NCBI GenBank assembly: GCA_014730075.1
Contig: WJIX01000240.1
Location: 1-33,609, forward strand
Length of the DNA stretch: 33,609 nucleotides
Reading direction: 5' to 3'
Source of the DNA: a bacterium
GTDB lineage: Bacteria > Krumholzibacteriota > Krumholzibacteriia > Krumholzibacteriales > WJIX01
Part shown: positions 1 through 8,585 of the stretch, piece after piece
How positions within the stretch are numbered: position 1 is the first letter of the stretch
How the letters are laid out: the number at the start of each line of letters is the position of its first letter
The notes under the pieces: generated by a model
The model's input: the letters and a program-made list of their open reading frames with translations, nothing else
Database searches by the model: none
Told to the model about the DNA's origin: nothing
Position numbers and translations under genes: made by a program

Positions 1-852
1 GCGGTGTGCGGTGTGAGCGCGGTGGTAAGCTCAATTTTTCATTCACCCCTGGGCGGAGCTCTTTTTGCCGCCGAGATAACCAGAAAGAACTCTATCATAT
101 ATCCCCACCTGTTCCCGGCCATCCTTACCGGGTGCGCGGCAGTCTATGCCTCCTCCCTGTTTGGCCAGGACCCCGTATTCGCCCTCTCGGCGCCCCCATT
201 TGCCAACCGGATCGATCATATCCTGCTCTGTGTACTGGCCGCCATCATCAGCGGGGGAGTGGGGATCCTCTTCATTGCCTCATTTAATCGAATGAAGGAA
301 TCATTCCAGATATTGCCTTTCAGGCAGCCGGCGCAGGCAGCTCTGGCCGGGATCATTCTATCTCTGATCTGGGCAGCCGGGGGGCTCGATATCCTGGGCA
401 CATCCATTCCCCTCTTCAACAGTCTCGCCTCCTGGGACAGCTCGGCGTTGAGTTCGATCCCATTTTACCCTGGTAATATATTCCTTCTTGCCGCCCTGCT
501 GCTGATACTCAAAATGACTGCCACCTCCATTACGGTTGGAAGCGGTCTCAGCGGGGGAGTGACCGGGCCACTGATTGTGATGGGGGCCTGTTTCGCCGCC
601 CTCTTCTGCGCCGCATTCGGTATTGCCGGAGGAAGCGCGGCCTACTTCGCGGTTCTATGCGCCTGTATCAGTGCCATACTCTCCTCCGCTCTCAACATAC
701 CGATAGCGGCGGCCCTGATAGCTGTGGCGGTTTTCGATCATTCCTATATCATACCCTCAGTGGTAGGAGCTATTCTTCCCTTCTTCATATTCAAGGGCAA
801 GACTGTTTTCGTATACCCCGGTTTGGAGGAGCAGCTCGAGAGGACCGGGTAA
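1..852 (+). CDS. CLC-family chloride channel/transporter, 5' truncated by window edge
   Basis: Translation has CLC hallmarks: 'SSIFHSPLGGALFAAEITRKN' and 'GSGLSGGVTGPLIVMGACFAALF', with several hydrophobic helices. The reading frame runs in from the window start. Confidence 0.88.
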   Translation, partial: AVCGVSAVVSSIFHSPLGGALFAAEITRKNSIIYPHLFPAILTGCAAVYASSLFGQDPVFALSAPPFANRIDHILLCVLAAIISGGVGILFIASFNRMKESFQILPFRQPAQAALAGIILSLIWAAGGLDILGTSIPLFNSLASWDSSALSSIPFYPGNIFLLAALLLILKMTATSITVGSGLSGGVTGPLIVMGACFAALFCAAFGIAGGSAAYFAVLCACISAILSSALNIPIAAALIAVAVFDHSYIIPSVVGAILPFFIFKGKTVFVYPGLEEQLERTG

Positions 853-1168
853 TAACCGGAAACAACCCTCAACCAGAAGGAATATCGCTGAACCGCCGGG
901 GAGTATGATAACCACCCCCCCCGCTCAGGGGTAACTTTTCCTTAATCACTATCCCGGACTGGTGATAAATCCCCAGCACAGGATCAGATTCATTCCTCTC
1001 AGCCCCGGCCAGGTGGGCCGGAAGCATGGCTTTAGCTGCTGTTATAATAGAAGTTACAGAAAGACAGTAGTTTCCGGCAGGGATAGAGGCCGGTATTAAT
1101 GATAACGGAATAAATATTGTATTGTTAATCGGGCGTGGAAATACGGACTGGCAGAAAAGGAAGCAAAG

Positions 1169-1516
1169 ATGTCGGTTAAGAACCTGACAAGACATACCAT
1201 GCTGGGACATACACTGCTGACACTGAGCAGGAATTTCCCCAGGACTCTCAAGCATATCAACCAGTTCGGTATTCCCGAAGGTTACGCCCTGTGGATATCT
1301 CCCTGCAGCGCCATCTACACGGTGGGAATGAATAATCCGGTGGATATCGTATTCCTTGACAAAGACCGGAGGATCATAAAGATTCTCCGGAACTTCCCCC
1401 CCAGCTGTTTCGCCAGGACAGATTCAGAGTCAATCGGCGCCCTGGAGCTTCCTCCAAACCGTCTTGCCCAGACCAACTCCTTTCTGGGTGACAGAATCAA
1501 GCTTGAAATAGATTAG
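1169..1516 (+). CDS. DUF192 family protein
   Basis: Pattern 'LWISPCSAIYTVGMNNPVDIVFLDKDRRIIKILRNFPPSCFA...ALELPPNRL' matches the DUF192 core (CxxxHTxGMxxPIDVVFLD...VLELPAG). Confidence 0.8.
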   Translation: MSVKNLTRHTMLGHTLLTLSRNFPRTLKHINQFGIPEGYALWISPCSAIYTVGMNNPVDIVFLDKDRRIIKILRNFPPSCFARTDSESIGALELPPNRLAQTNSFLGDRIKLEID

Positions 1517-1555
1517 TCCCCGCGACCGGCGAAAGTTCCCTGATCCTGATCAATC

Positions 1556-2692
1556 TCACCAGTATCCTAAACCAGCGTATCCCACCCAATGGCGGAGGGT
1601 GCTGATATTTGTCATGCCCAGCCCCAGAGTGCGATCCGGATCTGCAGGAGCATCCAGGCTGGTGCCATAACGGAGCAGAAATCCTTCCGGTTTTTCCCGT
1701 CCCGAGAGCTCGCAGAGCTCGAGCAGGGTCCGCAATCCAAAAGGTATGGAATAAACCCCGCACCAGGTAACCTTGTAAGGCCATTCAAGGTCGTCCCTTT
1801 CCACCAGCTCCCTGAACCTGGACAGCCCGGCCCGGTCGATAATACCTGTAAGAGAGGAGTCTATTATCTTCATCTCCTGTTCCAGAGCCCTCTGGTAACC
1901 CTCGCGGTCCGTCCCGAAAGGAGCGTAATTTCTTCCACCCCATTTGCGGTCGCCGTAATGTACGCAGTCTGCGGAAATCAGGACCGCCAGGTCCTCTCCG
2001 AGAACCCAGCCCCGCCGATTCATCTGCTCTTTAAGGGCTGAAGCGGTCAGGCCCGCCAGCTTTCCCTGAAGCTCCCCCTTTAACCTGGTGACCAGGACAG
2101 GGACTATTCGCAACTCTTCAGCTTCCGGCCCACCGAACCCGGGAAACTGCAGGAAGGGAATGAAAGACTCGATCGAATGCTCGCCGGCATGCAACCCATT
2201 ATCAACCATTACATATTCTCCGGGAAGGGCGGCGATCAGGTCTTCTCTCAGCCCGGAAACCTCGCAGTTTCCGTAAGGCCCCTTCCAGGCGTCGTAACTG
2301 TCAAAAACGAGCCTGCCTTCGATCCCGGCGCGGCGGCAGGAGTGGCACACCCCGAAGATAACCACCACCGGAGCCTTCACCCTCTTCATTACCTCCAGGT
2401 AGACCGGCCCGGCATAGAGGTAATCGTCGTGCGGGCAGATTGCAGCTGTCATTACACCTTCAGGAAGGCCCTCCGTCGCCTTCGCGCCGGAACGGCTACG
2501 CCCGTACCGGCCCGCCATTTCGACCACCAGCTCCACCTGTGCGGGTGAAGTGGCATAACCCACGGTATCAACCGGCATTCTAACCGAACCCTGTTCCGCC
2601 GCGAATGTATGAACCGGGGTGATTAACCCGTCCCGTAGGATTAAATTCAATACAGCCAGCAGGGATAAAGTTAACAATATCTTCTTTCTCAT
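1556..2692 (-). CDS. MEMO-family (AmmeMemoRadiSam system protein B-like) protein with N-terminal signal peptide
   Basis: 'GVMTAAICPHDDYLYAGPVYLEVMKR..VVVIFGVCHS', 'DNGLHAGEHSIESFIPFLQ' and 'LISADCVHYGDRKWGG..YAPFGTDREGYQ' are MEMO-like. Preferred start at 2692 (MRKKILLTLSLLAVLNLILRDG) with upstream GGAGG; the ORF track extends to 2725. Confidence 0.85.
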   Translation of the reverse strand: MRKKILLTLSLLAVLNLILRDGLITPVHTFAAEQGSVRMPVDTVGYATSPAQVELVVEMAGRYGRSRSGAKATEGLPEGVMTAAICPHDDYLYAGPVYLEVMKRVKAPVVVIFGVCHSCRRAGIEGRLVFDSYDAWKGPYGNCEVSGLREDLIAALPGEYVMVDNGLHAGEHSIESFIPFLQFPGFGGPEAEELRIVPVLVTRLKGELQGKLAGLTASALKEQMNRRGWVLGEDLAVLISADCVHYGDRKWGGRNYAPFGTDREGYQRALEQEMKIIDSSLTGIIDRAGLSRFRELVERDDLEWPYKVTWCGVYSIPFGLRTLLELCELSGREKPEGFLLRYGTSLDAPADPDRTLGLGMTNISTLRHWVGYAGLGYW

Positions 2693-2840
2693 CCTGATAC
2701 CTCCACGGATGCCGGCTCCCGGCATTCTTCGCCGATATTCTCAAGCCCTGATTACAGAAACAGTATCATGGATAGGATGATAACTCCAATTGCCCGCGCT
2801 GTCTTCAATTTTATCTTACCCTCAGCGGTCAGGGCATGTA

Positions 2841-2846
2841 TAATGG
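2841..2846 (+). promoter_or_regulatory. Possible -10 element (TATAAT) upstream of the class II aldolase
   Basis: Exact TATAAT about 30 bp upstream of the ATG at 2877. No convincing -35 (TTACCC at 2816 with a 19-bp spacer). Confidence 0.35.
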
Positions 2847-2876
2847 TATTGTTTTGTCACAAAGGGAGAGGGCAGA

Positions 2877-3506
2877 ATGCCAGGTAATATCAGAGAGGAA
2901 ATAGCGGAAATAACCCAACGGCTCTACCGCAGGGGGCTCACCACCGTATCGGGAGGAAACATCAGCGCCAGAGGGGGAAACGGTTCAATATTCATTACAA
3001 GGTCAGGGCCCGACAAGGGAATGCTCACCGGGGAGGATATCTGCGAGATATCATCCGGGGGGGATATTCTATCAGCAGGGCTCAATCCCAGTATGGAAAC
3101 CGGAATGCATCTGGCAATATACCGGCGGCGGCCTGATACCTGCGCGATAATTCATAGCCACCCCACAGTGGCATGCGCCTTCTCAGCCACCGACAGAGAG
3201 ATCGACACTACCCTTACAGGCGAGACATACCTGCTGCTCGGAAAGATCGAAAAGGTGCCGGGGGAGACCATGGGCTCGGAAGCTCTGGCAGATGAAGTGG
3301 GGAAGGCGGCCGCAGGCTCCGATGTAATAATGATCGGAAACCATGGGCCGGTCTGCCTGGGAAGATCCCTGATGGAGGCCTACAATAGAACGGAAGTTCT
3401 GGAACAGGCAGCCAGAATGACACTGGCCGCTCATATGCTGGGAAACTGCAGTAGGCTCTCAGCGGAAACCCTCAGGCATATAGATTCTATTTTCAGGGGA
3501 AGCTGA
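2877..3506 (+). CDS. Class II aldolase / L-fuculose-phosphate aldolase family protein
   Basis: 'RGLTTVSGGNISAR', 'GMHLAIYRRRPDTCAIIHSHPTVACAFSA' (zinc ligands HSH) and 'MIGNHGPVCLG' (third His). SD GGGAGAGG. Confidence 0.88.
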   Translation: MPGNIREEIAEITQRLYRRGLTTVSGGNISARGGNGSIFITRSGPDKGMLTGEDICEISSGGDILSAGLNPSMETGMHLAIYRRRPDTCAIIHSHPTVACAFSATDREIDTTLTGETYLLLGKIEKVPGETMGSEALADEVGKAAAGSDVIMIGNHGPVCLGRSLMEAYNRTEVLEQAARMTLAAHMLGNCSRLSAETLRHIDSIFRGS

Positions 3507-3532
3507 AAAAAAGCATATCCGGGACAACCCGG
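3506..3532 (-). terminator. Candidate intrinsic terminator of the histidine kinase gene
   Basis: On the minus strand: CCGGGTTGTCCCGG hairpin (3519-3532), 6 nt, then TTTTTTT (3512-3506), immediately after the kinase stop codon. Confidence 0.45.
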
Positions 3533-4627
3533 TCAACCGGCTGGCAGTAGAATCTCCACGGAGGTCCCGCTTCCCGGACTGGTATTGACCGAGAGCTCCC
3601 CGTGGTGCCTCTTTATTATGCTTTCGGCAACCGGAAGCCCCAGGCCGACCGAACTGCCCTTCTTCCAGGTACTGTAGAAGAGCTCCAGGCACTTCTCCTT
3701 CTGCTCTGCGCCCATCCCGCATCCGCTGTCTTCAACAACAACCCGGTAATATTTCTGCTCCCTTTCCCCCAGCATCTTTACCACTCCGGTCAGCTTGAGC
3801 GTTATCTCTCCCTGCTCCTCTATCGCCTCCCGGGCGTTGTAGCATATATTCAGTATGGCGTTCTCGATCTTCTCTCTCTCCACCATGACGAAACAGTCCT
3901 CTCCGGGGAGCTCCGTTCTTACCGTAATGCCCTCCGGGAATTCCTTCCGCAGGTAGCTTTCTATTCCTCTGATAATATCATTGAGCGATTCCCTGTTCCG
4001 ATCTCCGATCTTCTGGTTGGTAATATCCTGCATCCTCTTTATATAATCCCCTATCTTGCCTGATATCTCCAGGATCTCCTTCAGGTCTGAACTGACCGAT
4101 TTGTCATCATCGGTTGCCTCCAGCGCTAGGGCCGCGACACCGCTGACTCCGTATAGATAGTTGTTGAGGTCATGGGCTACGCTCGAGAGTATCACTCTGG
4201 CTTCTTCGACGTCGCGGGAACGGAGCAGCTCTGATGAGATGGATGTCCCGGTGTCGGCGATCATCCCCACTCCTGCGATCCCCTCTATCCTTCCATCATG
4301 AGAGTAAACCGGTTCCAGCGCAAAATTGAATGCCCCGTTTTCTTCTTCTCCATCCGCGGGGACCGAGACCCGTAACTCCTCTCCACCCTGCACCCGTCGC
4401 TCCGCATCGCCGGGAAATACCGATATGGACAGGTCTTCATCGGTAAGGCCGACCACCTCTTCCCTCTTCAGCCCGGCAATATCGCGGTAAGGCCTGTTCG
4501 CATAAAGGTACTTGCCCTCTCTGTCCTTGATGAACAGGGCAAATCCCAGTTTCTGCGATGCCGACGCCAGGGCCTGGATCAGTTCCGGACCTGCCGGGGC
4601 GGTTCTTCCATTCTGCGCTTTACCCAT
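3533..4627 (-). CDS. PAS-domain sensor histidine kinase, orphan (no adjacent receiver gene)
   Basis: PAS region 'LFIKDREGKYLYANRPYRDIAGLKREEVVG'; H-box 'VAHDLNNYLYGVSG'; N-box 'ILNICYNAREAIEEQ'; 'VEDSGCGM' and 'KKGSSVGLGLPVAESIIKRHHGEL'. Confidence 0.92.
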   Translation of the reverse strand: MGKAQNGRTAPAGPELIQALASASQKLGFALFIKDREGKYLYANRPYRDIAGLKREEVVGLTDEDLSISVFPGDAERRVQGGEELRVSVPADGEEENGAFNFALEPVYSHDGRIEGIAGVGMIADTGTSISSELLRSRDVEEARVILSSVAHDLNNYLYGVSGVAALALEATDDDKSVSSDLKEILEISGKIGDYIKRMQDITNQKIGDRNRESLNDIIRGIESYLRKEFPEGITVRTELPGEDCFVMVEREKIENAILNICYNAREAIEEQGEITLKLTGVVKMLGEREQKYYRVVVEDSGCGMGAEQKEKCLELFYSTWKKGSSVGLGLPVAESIIKRHHGELSVNTSPGSGTSVEILLPAG

Positions 4628-4735
4628 ATCCTCGCCAACTGCCGTTTCTGAAAACTCAAATGGTGGATCCAGTTATAATATCGGCCAACCGGATAAAACC
4701 TTAACCTTACAACTCATCCAGCGGGGCGGGGCAGG

Positions 4736-5863
4736 TCAGTTGCTCAGGGTCATCATTACCCGGATAGCCTCCTCGAAATCACTCCTGGTGATAACTCCCA
4801 GAAGACTCCCCTGGTTATTTACAACCGGGTATGATTCATACTTCCGGGCATTGATCAGATGAAAGACCCTTGCCGGGGAGCTGCTCAACCCTATCACATA
4901 ATCGGTAAGATTGGTGTTGATAACATCCTTTACTTCCAGCTCGGGCCTCTTCTCCGGATCAATCTTCTTGACGTCGCCGATAGTGACTATACCCAGCATT
5001 CTCCCATCAGAGACTACCGGGAAGAAATAGGAGTGGTACTTCTCGAAATATTCATCCATCAGGGTCTGCAGATCCATGGTCAGGCCTACCGTAACCACAT
5101 TCTTCCTGACCAGATCCGAGATATCAAGCCTCTTCATAACCTGGTGGTAGAGGATGGCTCCGTAACTTCTAATCGCTGCCTGCCTCAGAAAGGTACCTAT
5201 TATCATCAGCCAGATCCCGCCGATGAAGTTTCCGTAGAATATCAGGCTGAAGAGGCCGAGTCCTATGAGAAAAAGCGCGAAGTACTTGCCTATCCTGCTG
5301 GCTATATCGGTCGCCCTTACGATATTCTTCTTTCTGTACCAGATAATCGCCCGCAGGATCCTGCCCCCGTCCAGCGGAAAGCCGGGGACCATATTAAACA
5401 GGAAGATTACTATATTTATATAGACCAGCGATTCGAACAGTACCGACAGAGCCCGGATGGAGCGAAAAAGCAGAGAAAGCAGGAAGAACAGACCTGCCAG
5501 GACAAGGGTCATGGCCGGCCCGGCTGATGCCATTTTCAGCTCCACCACCGGGTCCTCCACCTCGTTCTCCATGTGGGCGACTCCACCGAACATGAACAGG
5601 GTTATCTTTCCTATAGGAAGGCCATTTTTCTTGGCCACCAGCGAATGGCTGAACTCGTGCAGCAGGATGGAAAGGAAGAGAAAAAGGGAAGCGAAGAAAG
5701 CCATTATCCACAGCTGGGTGGTTGAAAAGATCCCGGGATAGCTCTCCGAGTAGAACCCCGTGGCGAAACTCCAGGTCATCAGTACCAGTATGACCAGCCA
5801 GCTGATATGGACCTGTACCGGTATGCCCCAGAGTTTGAAAAGGTGAAGAGACCTCTTAAACAT
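4736..5863 (-). CDS. Site-2-protease-type M50 membrane metalloprotease with C-terminal CBS pair
   Basis: HExxH 'LLHEFSHSLVA', 'NMVPGFPLDGGRILRA', then two CBS-like repeats ('VTVGLTMDLQTLMDEYF..YFFPVVSDGRMLGIVTIGDVKKI' and '..ARKYESYPVVNNQGSLLGVITRSDF'). Confidence 0.92.
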   Translation of the reverse strand: MFKRSLHLFKLWGIPVQVHISWLVILVLMTWSFATGFYSESYPGIFSTTQLWIMAFFASLFLFLSILLHEFSHSLVAKKNGLPIGKITLFMFGGVAHMENEVEDPVVELKMASAGPAMTLVLAGLFFLLSLLFRSIRALSVLFESLVYINIVIFLFNMVPGFPLDGGRILRAIIWYRKKNIVRATDIASRIGKYFALFLIGLGLFSLIFYGNFIGGIWLMIIGTFLRQAAIRSYGAILYHQVMKRLDISDLVRKNVVTVGLTMDLQTLMDEYFEKYHSYFFPVVSDGRMLGIVTIGDVKKIDPEKRPELEVKDVINTNLTDYVIGLSSSPARVFHLINARKYESYPVVNNQGSLLGVITRSDFEEAIRVMMTLSN

Positions 5864-5884
5864 GTGAACTCTTTCAGGTACGGC

Positions 5885-6259
5885 TCAGGAAGATGGCTGC
5901 AGCTCATCCTCGCTGTAATAACCGGAGAAACGGTTGGATTCGTCGACTCTGATGAAGAGGGGGTACCTCCGGTCCTCGGTCCACGCGAAGGTCATTATAT
6001 CCACGGCATCGCCCTCCTTGACCAGGTGCGCGGCAGCTCCGTTCATACAGATAACCCCCGAACCACGCCTGCCCTTAATCACGTAGGTCTGTAATCTGTT
6101 GCCATTGGTCCTGTCCACCACCAGCACATTCTCCTGCTCGCTCAGGTCAGCCTTCTCGATGAGGTCTTCATCTATGGTTATACTACCCACGTACCTCAGG
6201 TCCGCCTGGGTAACCCTGGCGTTCATTATCATTGACTTGAGTACGAGTCTTTTCATCAT
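5885..6259 (-). CDS. PanD-like pyruvoyl aspartate 1-decarboxylase family protein, divergent
   Basis: 'VTQADLRYVGSITIDEDLIEKADLSEQENVLVVDRTNGNRLQTYVIKGRRGSGVICMNGAAAHLVKEGDAVDI' aligns without gaps to PanD, including G24-S25, R54, T57, Y58 and N72-GAAAH. Start at 6259 or 6256 after GAGGTGG; the ORF track extends to 6280. Confidence 0.88.
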   Translation of the reverse strand: MMKRLVLKSMIMNARVTQADLRYVGSITIDEDLIEKADLSEQENVLVVDRTNGNRLQTYVIKGRRGSGVICMNGAAAHLVKEGDAVDIMTFAWTEDRRYPLFIRVDESNRFSGYYSEDELQPSS

Positions 6260-6296
6260 ACCACCTCGGGCCAGAATCACAACTTCTCCTCGCTAT

Positions 6297-6326
6297 AATA
6301 TATCAAATTGTCACTCATGAAAACAA
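6297..6326 (-). promoter_or_regulatory. Possible sigma70-type promoter for the stand-alone panD-like gene
   Basis: Minus strand TTGTTT - 18 bp - TATATT about 40 bp upstream of the start. Confidence 0.35.
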
Positions 6327-6352
6327 GTGCGGCGTTCCCCCTGCCGGAGTAA

Positions 6353-8089
6353 TTACAGCTTCATCCCCTCTATCTCGGTAAGATAACGCACGAAATGATT
6401 ATCTTCGTCAACCAGGATATTGCTGAAGTTGCCGCCCGTCTCGCTGGACCAGGTAAAGGCCATGATCCCTATCTCGTCGCCCTCCCGGATATGGTTTGCC
6501 ACCGCGCCGGAGGCAACCATCCTGCCGGAGCCCGGCCTGTCGGACACCGCAAAAGTCTCCAGCCTGGCCCCGTTGGTAGCATCCACTATCAGGATCTTCT
6601 CATACTGGTCGATATTTGCAAGTTTCATGATCTCCCCGTCTATCCTCAGGCAGTCGCTCATCTCCGGCTCGGTCCCGGTGATACTGGCCTTGTGGACCTT
6701 TGACTTGATTACCAGCCTGTCAGTGGTATCGGAGATGATGAACTTGGATTTGCCGGCGGGAGTCAGAGGTATCTCAGTGACTATCAGGAAGTTTACATGC
6801 ATATTGGCACCGCAGCAGTCCGATATCTTCTTCCTGAGGATACCGGTATTTTCATCTTTCCACCCCTGTTCCGGAACGATCCTGAAATCTATGGAGTTGA
6901 GCGCCTTCTGCTCTATCTGGAACCTCCTGATCCCGGGGACTGACCTGGACAGGCTGGTCCAGAAGAAACCGCCCACCGATTTTCCGTCCGGTGTCCTTAT
7001 GTTATCAAAGCTCCTGCCCTCCACCCGCTCCAGCAGGGGCAGCCCCCTGCCGCACTCGCATTTACGCCCGGCGGCTACAGCCACGTCCCCGGTCCGGTAA
7101 CGTATAAACGGCATGTACATATTCATCAGGTCGGTTACCACTATCTCACCCGCCTCCCCCGGACGGGCCGGCCTCCCCTCCTTATTTATCAGCTCCACCA
7201 GGTGTAGATCAGAGGCGATATGCAGGCCTCGATGCTCCTGGCACTCGAAGGCGACATCGGCAAACTCCCTGCTGCCGTAACTGTTATAGATCGGGGCGTT
7301 GAAGACCTCCTCAATCAGTTCTCTCTGCTTGGGATACAGGGTCTCCCCGCCTGTCACCACCGCCTCCGGCTTATGCAGGTTTATTGATTTCCTCCTGCAG
7401 TAACCGGCGAACTGGACCAGCGCGGATGGGTACCCGATTATCAGTTCAGGCTTGAAGGAGCGTTCCATGGCCGCGTATTTCTTCATCCTCGAATCAGACA
7501 TATCGAAAGTTGATATCAGCCTGGTATTATTGAAGTAGCTCCTGACTCTCCTGATTATACGTTCCTTCAGGCTCAGGTCCATATCCACACCCCAGAATTT
7601 CAGCTCCCTGGTACCTATATCAATCCCGGCTATCCGCAGCTGCCTCAGACGGTTGGCCCTCCGGAAAGGTATGGCGGCCCGGTCACAATAGAAATAGAGC
7701 GGAGCGCCGGTAGACCCGCCGGTACTGGAGGGATAACCGTTGCGAAGAGGGTCTCCGGTAATCAGCGACCGGGAATTGTCTTTTATCACATTCCTGGTCA
7801 GGTATGGTATCTTACGGAAATCATCCATATCCGAGATCTGGCGGACATTTATCCCCCTCCTCTTGAACAGCTCGCGGTAATAAGGAACATGAACTGACAC
7901 CTGTCTGAGAAGTTCCTGAAGCCTTCTCCACTGGAGGTCCTCGATTTCCCCGCTGGAGAGATACTGGTTGCCCTCCAGCTCCTCCAGGATAGCCAGGATC
8001 CGGTCCCTCTTGAATCCCCGGTAGATCGGATAGATCACATTTCTGACAAATGACGGAATCAGCGGCATAACAAATTCCCGGTTAAACAA
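6353..8089 (-). CDS. CapK/PaaK-type adenylate-forming enzyme with C-terminal PanD-like domain
   Basis: N-terminal ~455 aa: 'YYRELFKRRGI', 'SSTGGSTGAPLYFYCDR', 'YGSREFADVAFECQ', 'YMPFIRYRTGDVA'. C-terminal 121 aa align without gaps to the neighbouring PanD-like protein. The true start may be 8068 (MPLIPSFVRN). Confidence 0.9.
   Translation of the reverse strand: MFNREFVMPLIPSFVRNVIYPIYRGFKRDRILAILEELEGNQYLSSGEIEDLQWRRLQELLRQVSVHVPYYRELFKRRGINVRQISDMDDFRKIPYLTRNVIKDNSRSLITGDPLRNGYPSSTGGSTGAPLYFYCDRAAIPFRRANRLRQLRIAGIDIGTRELKFWGVDMDLSLKERIIRRVRSYFNNTRLISTFDMSDSRMKKYAAMERSFKPELIIGYPSALVQFAGYCRRKSINLHKPEAVVTGGETLYPKQRELIEEVFNAPIYNSYGSREFADVAFECQEHRGLHIASDLHLVELINKEGRPARPGEAGEIVVTDLMNMYMPFIRYRTGDVAVAAGRKCECGRGLPLLERVEGRSFDNIRTPDGKSVGGFFWTSLSRSVPGIRRFQIEQKALNSIDFRIVPEQGWKDENTGILRKKISDCCGANMHVNFLIVTEIPLTPAGKSKFIISDTTDRLVIKSKVHKASITGTEPEMSDCLRIDGEIMKLANIDQYEKILIVDATNGARLETFAVSDRPGSGRMVASGAVANHIREGDEIGIMAFTWSSETGGNFSNILVDEDNHFVRYLTEIEGMKL
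6356..6718 (-). other. PanD-like domain encoded at the C-terminus of the CapK-like protein
   Basis: 'RLVIKSKVHKASITGTEPEMSDCLRIDGEIMKLANIDQYEKILIVDATNGARLETFAVSDRPGSGRMVASGAVANHIREGDEIGIMAFTW' matches the adjacent PanD-like protein position by position. Confidence 0.85.
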
Positions 8090-8343
8090 ACATTACTTAA
8101 GAGTATATTTTAAGTTATAAAAGTTCATTGTCCAGTTGAAATATTTCAGGGCAGAGCGTCCTCGGCAATTTCCTTCCGGCCTCATTCTTTCCTCCCGGCG
8201 CTGTATTCCCCACCGCAGAAAAATATTCCCCCTTAACTGAGCTCTCACTTCCAGCGGTTGCAGCCGGAACAGAAAAGGCCCAATAATATATTATACAGCA
8301 ATCTGTTAGGTGCGCCAACATCCCGCCGCTCAGGCATCCAGAG

Positions 8344-8359
8344 TGGCAGTGATCTTGCG
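8344..8359 (+). promoter_or_regulatory. Candidate sigma54 (-24/-12) promoter upstream of the flippase/sulfotransferase pair
   Basis: TGGCAGTGATCTTGCG: GG-N10-GC spacing and TTGC box, about 230 bp upstream of 8586. Confidence 0.45.
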
Positions 8360-8585
8360 TAAACCGATATCTCCCGAAGGGGCATGATACGCATTATCCT
8401 CCGGGATCTCCGGTGATATATTTTCAGCTGCCGGAGATAAAAACACTCTTTGCCAACCGGGGTAAAGAATGATAATAGTTATACCAGCCGCCATGATAAC
8501 TCCGGCAGCCATACCGGATCTATCGGCGCGGGGAACGGAGCTGTAGAAGCAGCCGGTTCAGCAACCTATCGACTGCGGGTGAAAA

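Noticed and set aside
4859-5527. 222-aa plus-strand ORF antisense to the M50 protease
   Set aside because: Composition matches an antisense shadow (Gln/Tyr/Asp-rich); the protease on the other strand is unambiguous.
8115-8321. 68-aa minus-strand ORF in the same intergenic region
   Set aside because: No ribosome-binding site, no recognisable family, low-complexity-like composition.
8330-8512. 60-aa minus-strand ORF with a hydrophobic N-terminus between the CapK-PanD and flippase genes
   Set aside because: An internal ATG at 8494 has a plausible GGAG, but there is no recognisable family and it overlaps a good sigma54-like element; not supported enough to call.
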